DNA from: JBBDYQ01 sp035553855
GTDB lineage: Bacteria; Actinomycetota; Thermoleophilia; Solirubrobacterales; Thermoleophilaceae
NCBI GenBank assembly: GCA_035553855.1
Contig: DATMJO010000067.1
Span: forward strand, 1-25,292
Reading direction: 5' to 3'
DNA length: 25,292 nucleotides
The first letter of the stretch is position 1, and each line of letters starts with the position of its first letter. The position numbers were made by a program, and so were the translations under genes. Positions 7,197 to 13,901 of this stretch are shown piece by piece. The notes below the pieces were generated by a model. It did no database searches, was not told where the DNA came from, and saw only the letters and a list, made by a program, of their open reading frames with translations.

Positions 7197-8429
7197 CTAG
7201 ATGGCGACCGGTGCGCCCTCCACCGTCTCCGCGAACGAGGCCACGCTCGGCTCGATGTCGTGCACCTCGAAGCTGCCACGCACCGCGTCGAGGGTCTTGA
7301 GGCCCTCGCCGGTGATCACGAGCACGACCCGCTCGTCCGCCCCGATGTCGCCGCGCGCCGCGAGCTTCGCGAGCGTCGCGGTGGTCACCCCGCCGGCGGT
7401 CTCCGTGAACAGCCCCGTCGTCTCGGCGAGCAGCCTGATTCCGTCGCGGATCTCCTGGTCGGTCACGGCCTCGACGCTGCCGCTCGAGCGCCGGGCCAGT
7501 TCGAGCGCGTAGGGCCCGTCCGCCGGGTTCCCGATCGCCAGCGACTTCGCGATCGTGTCCGGCTTCACGGGCTTGCAGACCTCCCTGCCGGCGTCGAAGG
7601 CCTGCGCCACCGGTGAGCAGCCCTCGGCCTGCCCGCCGTTGAAGACGGGCAGATCGCCCTTCACGAGCCCGACCTCGAGCCACTCCTCGAAGCCGCGCGC
7701 GATCTTCGTGAAGAGCGAGCCCGACGCGATCGGCGCGACGACCCGGTCCGGCAGCTCGAAGCCGAGCTGCTCGGCGATCTCGTAGCCGAGCGTCTTCGAG
7801 CCCTCGGCGTAGTAGGGGCGCACGTTGACGTTGACGAACGCCCAGTCGCGCTCGCCCGAGAGCTCGGTGCAGAGGCGATTGACGTCGTCGTAGTTGCCGC
7901 GCACGCCCACGACGTGCGTCCCGTAGACGCCCGTGGCGAGGATCTTCTGCTCCTCGAGGTCGGCCGGGATGAACACGTAGGACTCGAGCCCCGCGGCGGC
8001 GGCGTGGGCGGCCACGGAGTTCGCGAGGTTCCCGGTGGACGCGCAGGCGATCACCTCGTAGCCCAGCTCGCGAGCCTTCGCCAGAGCGACCGCCACGACC
8101 CGGTCCTTGAACGAGTGGGTGGGGTTCGCCGCGTCGTTCTTCACCCAGACCTCACCGAGCCCGAGGCGCTTTGCGAGGCGATCCGCCCGGATCAGCGGCG
8201 TGAACCCGGCGGGGAGCCCGGTCTTGGGGGGCGAGGAGAACGGGAGAAAGTCGGCGTACCGCCAGATCGAGAGCGGGCCCGCCTGGATCCGCCGCCGCGC
8301 CGCTGCGGCGTCGATCCCACTGTGATCGTAGGCCACCTCGAGCGGGCCGAAGCACGTCTCACAGACGTACCTCGCCTCGAGCGGGTAGGTCTCACGACAT
8401 TCCTTGCACTGAAGCGCCTGCACCGGCAT
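7197..8429 (-). CDS. thrC: Threonine-synthase-like PLP enzyme, possibly a homocysteine synthase
   Basis: A 410-residue fold-type II PLP enzyme. It starts with a zinc-ribbon-like segment with cysteines at 8, 11, 23 and 26, a feature of archaeal and actinobacterial threonine synthases. The PLP lysine is Lys108 in NPTHSFKDR, the phosphate-cofactor loop STGN is at 131-134, and GGQAEGCSPVAQAF and AKSLAIGNPADGP follow. Canonical ThrC converts O-phosphohomoserine to threonine. Here His replaces the Gly I would expect in NPTGSFKDR, and a SAM-I OFF riboswitch precedes the gene, which is odd for threonine synthesis. Both facts fit a paralogue that uses O-phosphohomoserine to make homocysteine with a CysO-type sulfur donor, as I recall being reported for Streptomyces. 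The ATG at 8429 has an AGGAGG six bases upstream. The gene symbol reflects homology only. Confidence 0.85.
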   Translation of the reverse strand: MPVQALQCKECRETYPLEARYVCETCFGPLEVAYDHSGIDAAAARRRIQAGPLSIWRYADFLPFSSPPKTGLPAGFTPLIRADRLAKRLGLGEVWVKNDAANPTHSFKDRVVAVALAKARELGYEVIACASTGNLANSVAAHAAAAGLESYVFIPADLEEQKILATGVYGTHVVGVRGNYDDVNRLCTELSGERDWAFVNVNVRPYYAEGSKTLGYEIAEQLGFELPDRVVAPIASGSLFTKIARGFEEWLEVGLVKGDLPVFNGGQAEGCSPVAQAFDAGREVCKPVKPDTIAKSLAIGNPADGPYALELARRSSGSVEAVTDQEIRDGIRLLAETTGLFTETAGGVTTATLAKLAARGDIGADERVVLVITGEGLKTLDAVRGSFEVHDIEPSVASFAETVEGAPVAI

Positions 8430-8434
8430 AGGGA

Positions 8435-8440
8435 CCTCCT
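8435..8440 (-). promoter_or_regulatory. Ribosome binding site of the threonine-synthase-like gene
   Basis: AGGAGG reads 8440 to 8435 on the minus strand, five bases before the ATG at 8429. It is the strongest Shine-Dalgarno sequence in this operon and fixes the start. It lies just downstream of the riboswitch terminator's U-tract. Confidence 0.8.
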
Positions 8441-8446
8441 ATGTGG

Positions 8447-8475
8447 AAAACCTCCGCCGTTTGCTGTGACGGAGG
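8447..8475 (-). terminator. Riboswitch-controlled intrinsic terminator
   Basis: On the minus strand CCTCCG (8475-8470) pairs with CGGAGG (8456-8451) across a 13-base loop and is followed by TTTT (8450-8447). The left arm overlaps the antiterminator's right strand (8474-8465), so the two are mutually exclusive. The stem is short and the U-tract modest, but the arrangement is classic for a SAM-I expression platform. Confidence 0.7.
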
Positions 8476-8609
8476 CTTGCGCTCCAGTCACATCTACCAG
8501 TGCCCCCGAGGGCCTGATGGAATTGGCACCTTTCCCGTCGGGCGCGAGCGCCTTCCAGTTGGTTGCCGGGGTTTCACAGGGCCATTTCCCTCCACCCCTC
8601 TCGATGCGA
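8465..8609 (-). ncRNA. SAM-I (S-box) riboswitch, OFF type
   Basis: The minus strand shows the S-box core in order: GAGGGGTGGAGGGA (8600-8587), GTGAAACCCCGGCAACC (8577-8561), AAAGGTGCCAATTCC, then GTAGATGTGA. Helix P1 can form seven pairs between TCGCATC (8609-8603) and GATGTGA (8494-8488), with one G-U pair. An antiterminator pairs TGTGAC plus GGAG (8492-8482, one bulged base) with CTCC plus GTCACA (8474-8465). Since P1 and the antiterminator share the same strand, SAM binding should free the terminator at 8475-8447 and stop transcription. The aptamer starts five bases after the stop of the upstream GT87-like gene. It controls the threonine-synthase-like gene and probably the two SnoaL-like genes. 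Confidence 0.93.
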
Positions 8610-8613
8610 ACGG

Positions 8614-9822
8614 CTATGTCGAAGGCGAAGGATACATACCCGGCGGACGGACGGGAAGCGAGCGCGCAGCCGAGCGCACCGCAAGGACCAGGGCAAGCAG
8701 CGCTCCGGCCCACGCGAGCGCCATGAGCGGGAAGTAGGCATAGACCGCCCAGTCGCCGTGCGGCACCGTGTAGATCAGCACCCCCGGCACGAACAGGAGC
8801 GCCTGAAAGGCCGCCACCCAGCCGAGGTGGCCGGCCAGGATGAAGAACGGGAGGCCCCACACCACGTACTGGAAGGCGAAGTTCGGGGCCAGCACGTAGA
8901 GCGTGAGCCAGGCGATCGTCACCGCATGAGCGGGCGCCGGGCGCAGCCAGAGGAGCAGCCCGGCGATGACGGCGAGGGCGAGGAGCGCCGGCGCGGAGCC
9001 CGCGTCGATCAGGGCGCGGCTCGCGGCGTTCAGCTCGAGGCCCTCCAGGCGCAGCGTCATCCACGCGTCGGCCAGCGAGGGCTGGACGAGCATGCTGATC
9101 CCCCCGAAGCCCGCGACGCCGTTGTACTCGAAGCTGTGGCGGGTCCCGGCGAAGTCGGCGGCGAGGAACGGCGCGAGCGCCGCGAGCGGCACGGCGCCGG
9201 CGGTGAGCGCCAGCTTCAGCCCCTCGCGCCAGGACCGCGCCGACGGCAGCAGCGCCAGCGCCACGAGCAGCGGCGTGGTCTTGAAGCAGGCGCCGAGCCC
9301 GATCAGGGCGCCCGCGAAGAGCCAGCGCCGCTCCGAGCCCGAGCGCGTCCACGCGAGGTAGCCCAGCAGGGCCGGCAGGGCGACCAGCGAGTCCATCTGG
9401 CCGTGAACGCCCGAGATCAGCCCGAAGGACGGCCCGAGGGCGACCAGCCCGGCCGCCGCGAGGCGCCGCCCCTGCGAGGCGCCCGCGCGCCCGAGCACGT
9501 CCTGGACCACCCAGGCGATCGCCAGATCGGCGGCGATCGGGCCGATCTGGACGAAGCCGTGGAAGGCGAGGCCCGTCGCCTTCGCGAGCGCCTGCCCCAG
9601 CAGGATGAAAGGGAGGAAGCCGGGCGGGTAGGGGAAGCGGAGCTGGTCGGCGTTGACGTCGCCGTAGAGGCCGAGACCGCTGCCCGAGAGCAGCGCGTCG
9701 CGGACGATCTGCCAGGAGTCGATGTCGTAGGAGACGCCGCGCGACCCGAACGCCAGGCCGACCCGCGCGCACAGACCGGCGAGGAGCATGGCCCAGAGGA
9801 CCCGCCTCGCTAGCGCGCTCAT
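8614..9822 (-). CDS. GT87/DUF2029-like polytopic mannosyltransferase
   Basis: A 402-residue membrane protein with about ten hydrophobic segments. The N-terminal helix (residues about 5-22) is followed by an extracytoplasmic loop carrying YDIDSW and RFPYPPGF, a pattern seen in GT87 and related GT-C enzymes, where an Asp in this loop is catalytic. The motif GVHGQMDSL, near residue 140, is also typical of GT-C proteins. These enzymes take sugar from polyprenyl-phosphate donors. The ATG at 9822 overlaps the preceding stop as ATGA, whereas the open frame begins 25 codons earlier inside the methyltransferase. It belongs with the upstream GT2, FAD oxidoreductase and methyltransferase genes. Sugar and acceptor are unknown. 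Its 3' end contains the candidate promoter of the riboswitch leader. Confidence 0.8.
   Translation of the reverse strand: MSALARRVLWAMLLAGLCARVGLAFGSRGVSYDIDSWQIVRDALLSGSGLGLYGDVNADQLRFPYPPGFLPFILLGQALAKATGLAFHGFVQIGPIAADLAIAWVVQDVLGRAGASQGRRLAAAGLVALGPSFGLISGVHGQMDSLVALPALLGYLAWTRSGSERRWLFAGALIGLGACFKTTPLLVALALLPSARSWREGLKLALTAGAVPLAALAPFLAADFAGTRHSFEYNGVAGFGGISMLVQPSLADAWMTLRLEGLELNAASRALIDAGSAPALLALAVIAGLLLWLRPAPAHAVTIAWLTLYVLAPNFAFQYVVWGLPFFILAGHLGWVAAFQALLFVPGVLIYTVPHGDWAVYAYFPLMALAWAGALLALVLAVRSAARSLPVRPPGMYPSPST
8626..8661 (-). promoter_or_regulatory. Candidate promoter for the riboswitch leader
   Basis: TATGTA (8638 to 8633, minus strand) fits a -10 box and is an A/T island in very GC-rich sequence. 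A start about seven bases on would be near 8626, leaving a short lead-in before P1 at 8609, as is usual for S-box leaders. The -35 region about 17 bases upstream (near TCGCTT) is weak. It lies inside the last codons of the GT87-like gene. Confidence 0.4.
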
Positions 9823-10571
9823 TTCCTGGCGAGCCTCCGCAGCAGCGCGTCGCGCGCCGAGCGGACCGGCTTCATCGCGCTGTTGCGCGCGTCCCACAAG
9901 CGGTCGCGCGCCTCCTTCGCCCTGATCTCGAGCGCGGAGGGCTGCAGCACCGCCCGCACCTGCTCCTCGAGCTCGCCGAGCGGGTAGGGCCCGACGACGA
10001 CCCGTTCGTGCGCGGGCAGCTCACCCTCCCAGAAGAGCGGCTGGAGGTGGTCCTCCTCGGTCATCTTCGCGGCGTGGCGCGGCGGGACGCGCACCCGCCA
10101 GTCCGAGTGGATCGAGTGCGGCTTGTGCATGAACTCGATGCCGCCGTCGCGCACCCAGCAGAGCCAGCGGTGATGCTCGAAGCCGCACCACGGCCCCTGC
10201 CCCCCGTAGGCCAGCTCCGAGATGAGCGTCGGGACCTCGATGTAGCCGCGCTTCGAGACGCGCGAGAGCTCGCTGCAGACCCAAACCGGGTCGCGGATGT
10301 CCTCGAGCGTCGTGACGCAGAGCGAGAAGTCGAAGAAGTCGTCCGGCCAGGGCCAGGGCTCGCGGTCGCAGAAGTCGCGGATGACCCAGCGCTCCTCGTT
10401 GAAGCGCTCGGGCCCCGGCCCGTAGCTCCCCATCGGCCCGCGCGTCTCGTACGGCATCGCGTCGAGCACCCAGTCGGCGCGGTTGAACGGCGCGCCCCAG
10501 GCGCCCACGTCGAGCACGACCTCGTCGTCGCGAAGCTCGGCCAGCATCTTCTCCGTGTTGCGCGGGAGCAT
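9819..10571 (-). CDS. Methyltransferase-like protein of a glycan cluster
   Basis: A 250-residue protein with a degenerate class I methyltransferase core. VVLDVGAWGAPF (18-29) replaces the usual motif I, VLDAMPYE provides the motif II acidic region, and SLCVTTLEDIRDP in the middle resembles the LEHI post-motif. The C-terminal 60 residues are rich in Arg, Ala and Glu and look helical. The ATG at 10571 starts the protein close to the core. The open frame continues 27 codons upstream through the 29-base palindrome at 10625, which I do not believe is coding. It overlaps the downstream GT87-like gene by four bases. The glycine-rich SAM loop is atypical, so activity is uncertain. Confidence 0.75.
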   Translation of the reverse strand: MLPRNTEKMLAELRDDEVVLDVGAWGAPFNRADWVLDAMPYETRGPMGSYGPGPERFNEERWVIRDFCDREPWPWPDDFFDFSLCVTTLEDIRDPVWVCSELSRVSKRGYIEVPTLISELAYGGQGPWCGFEHHRWLCWVRDGGIEFMHKPHSIHSDWRVRVPPRHAAKMTEEDHLQPLFWEGELPAHERVVVGPYPLGELEEQVRAVLQPSALEIRAKEARDRLWDARNSAMKPVRSARDALLRRLARK

Positions 10572-10624
10572 CGGCGGCGAGGCTACCCGAGCCCCCGGCC
10601 GCTCCCGCTGCGACTGCGCGCGCG

Positions 10625-10653
10625 GGTGAAACAGTGCCTGGCACTGTTTCACC
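10625..10653. repeat. 29-base near-perfect palindrome, REP-like
   Basis: Arms GGTGAAACAGTGCC and its exact reverse complement flank a single central T. The 14 paired bases are A/T-richer than the surroundings. It sits in the 119-base gap between two same-strand genes. Such a solitary palindrome could be a REP-type element mobilised by a REP-associated transposase elsewhere in the genome, a strong attenuator hairpin, or a regulator site. Confidence 0.85.
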
Positions 10654-10660
10654 TAGAGGG

Positions 10661-10676
10661 CTCCGCAAGCGCGGAG
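10661..10676. other. Small hairpin CTCCGC/GCGGAG
   Basis: A six-base-pair stem with an AAGC loop lies between the 29-base palindrome and the stop of the FAD oxidoreductase gene. It has no U-tract, so it is not a standard intrinsic terminator. Together with the palindrome it may reduce transcription into the downstream methyltransferase gene. Confidence 0.4.
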
Positions 10677-10690
10677 AGGGCGGGCGGGGG

Positions 10691-12058
10691 TCAGCTCGCG
10701 AGGCGCGCCGCGACGGCGCCCGCGGCCTCCTCCCCCAGCCGCACCGCGTAGTTCGTGCCCCGGTCCTCGGGATAGACCTGCGTCGTGTTGGCGAGGAGGA
10801 GGCCGGCGGCGCCCGTCTCCAGCGGCGGCACGAGCCGGTCGTAGCCGACCGTGACGACCGGCTGGGCGTCGGGCTCGCGGAAGAGCCAGGCGTTGCGGAT
10901 CCAGGCGCGGTCCCAGTCCGGGTTGGCGAGCCGCAGGCCGGCGTCGTAGGCCTCCAGGACCTCGTCGAGGCCCATCGAATACAGCGGGTCCGAGCGCTCG
11001 ACGTAGTTGGCGACATAGAGGAAGCGGCGCCCCGCGTACTCGTCCGGCGGCACGAGGTTCGTCTGCTCGATCAGGCCCACGAACGGCAGCCGCGGGTCGG
11101 CCACGTTCGTCCAGTAGTAGGGGCTGAAGCGGCGGTCCAGCTCCAGCACGAGGCAGACCGTGGCGTGGTACTCGATCGCCTCCAGGCGGTCGAGATAGCC
11201 GGGCGCGAGCTCGGCCGCGAGCGCGGGGTCGAGCAGGGAGGCGAAGACGTCGTTGGGGACCGTGGCGACGACCGCGTCGTAGCGCTCGGCCTCGCCGGCC
11301 GCCTCGAAGGCGCGCGGATCATGGCCTCGCCGGAACGAGTCCGGAGCGCCCGGGGTGACCGCGAGCGTCCCGTCCCCGTCGCGGGCGACCGACACGGCGG
11401 GGCGGTCGATCAGGACGCGCCCTCCCCCGCCCTCGATCCGCTCCCGCAGCGCCCCGAAGAGCGGCTCGAAGCCGCCGCGGGGGTAGCCCAGCACCTCGGT
11501 GCGCGAGCCGCCGCGGCGGATCCGCAGCTTGCTCCAGATCCACGCCATCGAGACCTCCTCGGCGCGGTCGCCGAACTTGCCCCGCAGCAGCGGCCCCCAG
11601 ACCACCTCCCAGGAGGGAGCGCCCATATGCCGCGTGATCCACTCGCACGCGGTGACCCGCTCGAACGGCGCGAGCTCGGACGAGCGGCGCACCCGCAGCA
11701 CGGCCGCGCCCATCCGCAGCCGGGCCGAGAGCGGCAGTGGCTCGAACCGCAGCAGGTCGAGCGGGGTCGTGAAGGGATGGCTCCGCCCGCCGCTGAAGAC
11801 CGCCACCGACGACGGCAGGAAGTCGATGGCGAGCCCGAGCTCGTCGCACAGCGAGCGCATGTGCCGGTCGGTCTCGAACAGGTGGTGGTAGTAGCGCTCG
11901 AGCAGCACTCCCCCGCCGGTGTCGAGCGTGGCCGCCTGGCCGCCGAGCCCCGGCCAGCGTTCGTACACGTCACACGCGACCCCCTCCGCCGTCAGGCGGT
12001 GGGCGGCCGCGAGGCCCGCCACGCCGGCCCCGATCACGGCCACCCGCCGCGGGGTCAT
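10691..12058 (-). CDS. FAD/NAD(P)-dependent oxidoreductase, protoporphyrinogen oxidase/UGM-like
   Basis: A 455-residue flavoprotein with the dinucleotide-binding loop VIGAGVAGLAAAH (8-20) and an acidic residue at the end of the second strand in DVYERW. GLGGQAAT follows, typical of the amine-oxidase/protoporphyrinogen-oxidase/UDP-galactopyranose-mutase superfamily. The C-terminal region has the second FAD-contact zone around GLLLANTTQVYPEDRG. The ATG at 12058 overlaps the GT2 stop as ATGA; the 83 upstream codons are a shadow of the GT2 gene. Homologues beside DPM1-type GT2 genes are common in surface-polysaccharide clusters, where some act on UDP-sugars or polyprenyl-linked sugars. I cannot tell a mutase from an oxidase here. 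Confidence 0.85.
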   Translation of the reverse strand: MTPRRVAVIGAGVAGLAAAHRLTAEGVACDVYERWPGLGGQAATLDTGGGVLLERYYHHLFETDRHMRSLCDELGLAIDFLPSSVAVFSGGRSHPFTTPLDLLRFEPLPLSARLRMGAAVLRVRRSSELAPFERVTACEWITRHMGAPSWEVVWGPLLRGKFGDRAEEVSMAWIWSKLRIRRGGSRTEVLGYPRGGFEPLFGALRERIEGGGGRVLIDRPAVSVARDGDGTLAVTPGAPDSFRRGHDPRAFEAAGEAERYDAVVATVPNDVFASLLDPALAAELAPGYLDRLEAIEYHATVCLVLELDRRFSPYYWTNVADPRLPFVGLIEQTNLVPPDEYAGRRFLYVANYVERSDPLYSMGLDEVLEAYDAGLRLANPDWDRAWIRNAWLFREPDAQPVVTVGYDRLVPPLETGAAGLLLANTTQVYPEDRGTNYAVRLGEEAAGAVAARLAS

Positions 12059-12759
12059 CGCGGCGCGCCGTCGAGCGAGGCCAGCTCGCGCCGCATGCGC
12101 ACGAGCTCGACCAGCGCCCGGGCGATCACCTTCGGCGTCGCCCCCTGCGAGCGCCCCGCCCGCCGCGGCTTGTGCGTGACGGGCACCTCGACCACGCTCG
12201 CCCCGCGCCGCCCGACCCGCACCATCAGCTCGGTGCTGACCATGTTGCCCACCGACCCGATCCGGATGTCGTCGAGGATGCGGCGCTCGAACAGCTTGAA
12301 CGCGCAATCGATGTCGCGCACCGGCACCCAGAAGAGCACGCGCACGATCAGGTTCCAGCCCCAGGCGCAGAGCTTGCGCACGAACGGATCCTGGCGATGC
12401 TTGCGGTAGCCCGCGATCACGTCCACGGTGCCGACGTAGGGCAGAAGCAGCTCCAGCTCGTCCATGTCGAACTGGAGGTCGGCGTCGGTCAGGAAGATGT
12501 AGTCCATCTCCGCGGCCAGGAATCCCGAGCGGAGCGCCTCGCCGTAGCCGCGGTTCTCCTCGTGGCGCACGAGCCGCACACGGGGGTCGCGGTCTGCGAT
12601 CTCGCGGACGATCGCCGCCGTCCGGTCCGCCGAGCCGTCGTCCACGACGACGATCTCGTGCTCGGCCAGCAGGCGCTCGGCCGTCCGCGTAGCCTGCTCG
12701 ATCGACTCGCGGATGTTCGCCTCCTCGTCGTGAGCAGGCAGCACTATCGACACCCGCAT
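12055..12759 (-). CDS. GT2 glycosyltransferase, DPM1-like
   Basis: A 234-residue soluble GT-A glycosyltransferase. It begins MRVSIVLPAHDEE, with the donor-binding VVVDDGSADRT (37-47) and TDADLQFD (91-98). The segment VRDIDCAFKLF, two-thirds along, matches polyprenyl-phosphate mannosyl/glucosyltransferases, and no membrane helices follow. The start is the ATG at 12759; an ATG four codons upstream at 12771 is equally possible. It overlaps the FAD oxidoreductase by four bases and leads a minus-strand run. It probably makes a polyprenyl-phosphate sugar donor used by the GT87-like enzyme downstream. It is a paralogue of the GT2 at 1897-2586. Confidence 0.9.
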   Translation of the reverse strand: MRVSIVLPAHDEEANIRESIEQATRTAERLLAEHEIVVVDDGSADRTAAIVREIADRDPRVRLVRHEENRGYGEALRSGFLAAEMDYIFLTDADLQFDMDELELLLPYVGTVDVIAGYRKHRQDPFVRKLCAWGWNLIVRVLFWVPVRDIDCAFKLFERRILDDIRIGSVGNMVSTELMVRVGRRGASVVEVPVTHKPRRAGRSQGATPKVIARALVELVRMRRELASLDGAPR

Positions 12760-12771
12760 CGGCCCCACCAT

Positions 12772-12853
12772 GTCCGCGCTTCTAGCAGGTAGGTCGGCCG
12801 CCCCCGTAGAATCAAGGCCATGCCCCCCGTGTCGGACGACCCCCTCAGTCGCC
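12772..12853. promoter_or_regulatory. Divergent intergenic region between GT2 and corA
   Basis: TAGAAT at 12807-12812 on the plus strand fits a -10 box and predicts a start close to the ATG at 12820. That ATG opens a 37-codon frame (ending 12933) that overlaps the first codons of corA in another frame. No clear -35 box or minus-strand promoter could be read. The region should hold promoters for both directions. Confidence 0.35.
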
Positions 12854-13852
12854 ATGCCGAACCTTCCCAAGCCACGACTGAGGAGAACGCCCCGCAGGCG
12901 CGTCGAGCCGCACGCGCCCCAGGCTCAGACTGAGCCGCGCGTCCAGTCCGTCGAGCACGGCGGCCTCCGCTGGATCAACATCGAGAGCCCCGGCGGCGTC
13001 GACCACGCGTGGCTGGAGGAGCACTTCGAATTCCATCCGCTCGACCACGAGGACGTCCGCTCACGCAACCAGCGGCCGAAGATCGACGAGTACGACGACT
13101 ACCTGTTCATCGTGCTGCATTTCCCCGTCTTCGACAGGACCGTGGGAAGACTTAACTCCGGGGAGCTGGACATCTTCATCGGGCCGGACTACCTGATCAC
13201 GATCCCGAACACGCACCTCCAGCCGATCGAGTACCTGTTCGAGCGCTGCCGCACCAACGAGGAGGTCCGCGACGCCCTGCTCTCCTCGAAGGGATCGGGC
13301 TATCTGCTCTACAAGCTCGTCGACGCCTGCTTCGACTACTGCTTTCCGATGCTGGCCAAGATGGGCAACAAGCTCGACCGGGTCGAGCAGGACATCTTCG
13401 AGGGCCGCTCCGAGGAGGTCGTGCGCGACATCTCGAACGTCAAGCAGGAGATCATCAACTTCCGCAAGATCATCCGCCCGCAGCGGACCGTCCTGCGCGA
13501 CCTCGAGCGCACGAAGCAGCGCTTCCTCGCCGACGACCTGGAGGTCTACTTCGACGACATCGTCGACGCCTCCGAGCGGATCTGGGACATGCTCGAGAAC
13601 TACAAGGAGGTCGTGGAGGCGCTCGAGGACACCAACGAGTCGGTGATCTCCCATCGCGTCAACGGCGTCCTGCGCGTGCTGACGGGCGTGAGCGTGATGC
13701 TGCTGCCGCTCACGCTCGTGGCGAGCGTCTTCGGGATGAACGTGAGCGTCCCCGGCGAGGGCGACCTGACGGCGTTCTGGATCATCCTCGGCGTGATGGC
13801 CGTGATGCTCGTGGGAATGCTGACGATCTTCCGTCGGCGCGGCTGGCTCTAG
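12854..13852 (+). CDS. corA: CorA-family magnesium/divalent-cation channel
   Basis: A 332-residue CorA-type transporter. A basic, Pro-rich N-terminus (about 30 residues) precedes the cytoplasmic alpha/beta domain beginning VEHGGLRWINIE. Long helices follow (residues about 150-270, with VRDISNVKQEIINFRK), then two transmembrane helices near 277-293 and 308-324. The signature GMN (294-296) ends the first helix in VFGMNVSVPGE, as in the pentameric Mg2+ channel; the protein ends with the basic tail FRRRGWL. The ATG at 12854 is chosen because earlier in-frame codons overlap the divergent GT2 gene. No Shine-Dalgarno is visible, so translation may be leaderless or coupled to the short 12820-12933 frame. 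The phosphomutase gene follows after 49 bases. Confidence 0.93.
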   Translation: MPNLPKPRLRRTPRRRVEPHAPQAQTEPRVQSVEHGGLRWINIESPGGVDHAWLEEHFEFHPLDHEDVRSRNQRPKIDEYDDYLFIVLHFPVFDRTVGRLNSGELDIFIGPDYLITIPNTHLQPIEYLFERCRTNEEVRDALLSSKGSGYLLYKLVDACFDYCFPMLAKMGNKLDRVEQDIFEGRSEEVVRDISNVKQEIINFRKIIRPQRTVLRDLERTKQRFLADDLEVYFDDIVDASERIWDMLENYKEVVEALEDTNESVISHRVNGVLRVLTGVSVMLLPLTLVASVFGMNVSVPGEGDLTAFWIILGVMAVMLVGMLTIFRRRGWL

Positions 13853-13887
13853 AGTCCCGCGTCGTCCCCGTCCGCCACGCGACCCCC

Positions 13888-13894
13888 AAGGAGG
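13888..13894 (+). promoter_or_regulatory. Ribosome binding site deciding a TTG start
   Basis: AAGGAGG ends seven bases before the TTG at 13902. It is a full Shine-Dalgarno match at ideal spacing and supports the unusual TTG initiation codon of the hexose-phosphate mutase gene. Confidence 0.8.
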
Positions 13895-13901
13895 CCGGCA
13901 C

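Noticed and set aside
8465..8609. SAM-activated (ON) riboswitch
   Set aside because: P1 and the antiterminator compete for the same strand, which predicts termination when SAM is bound.
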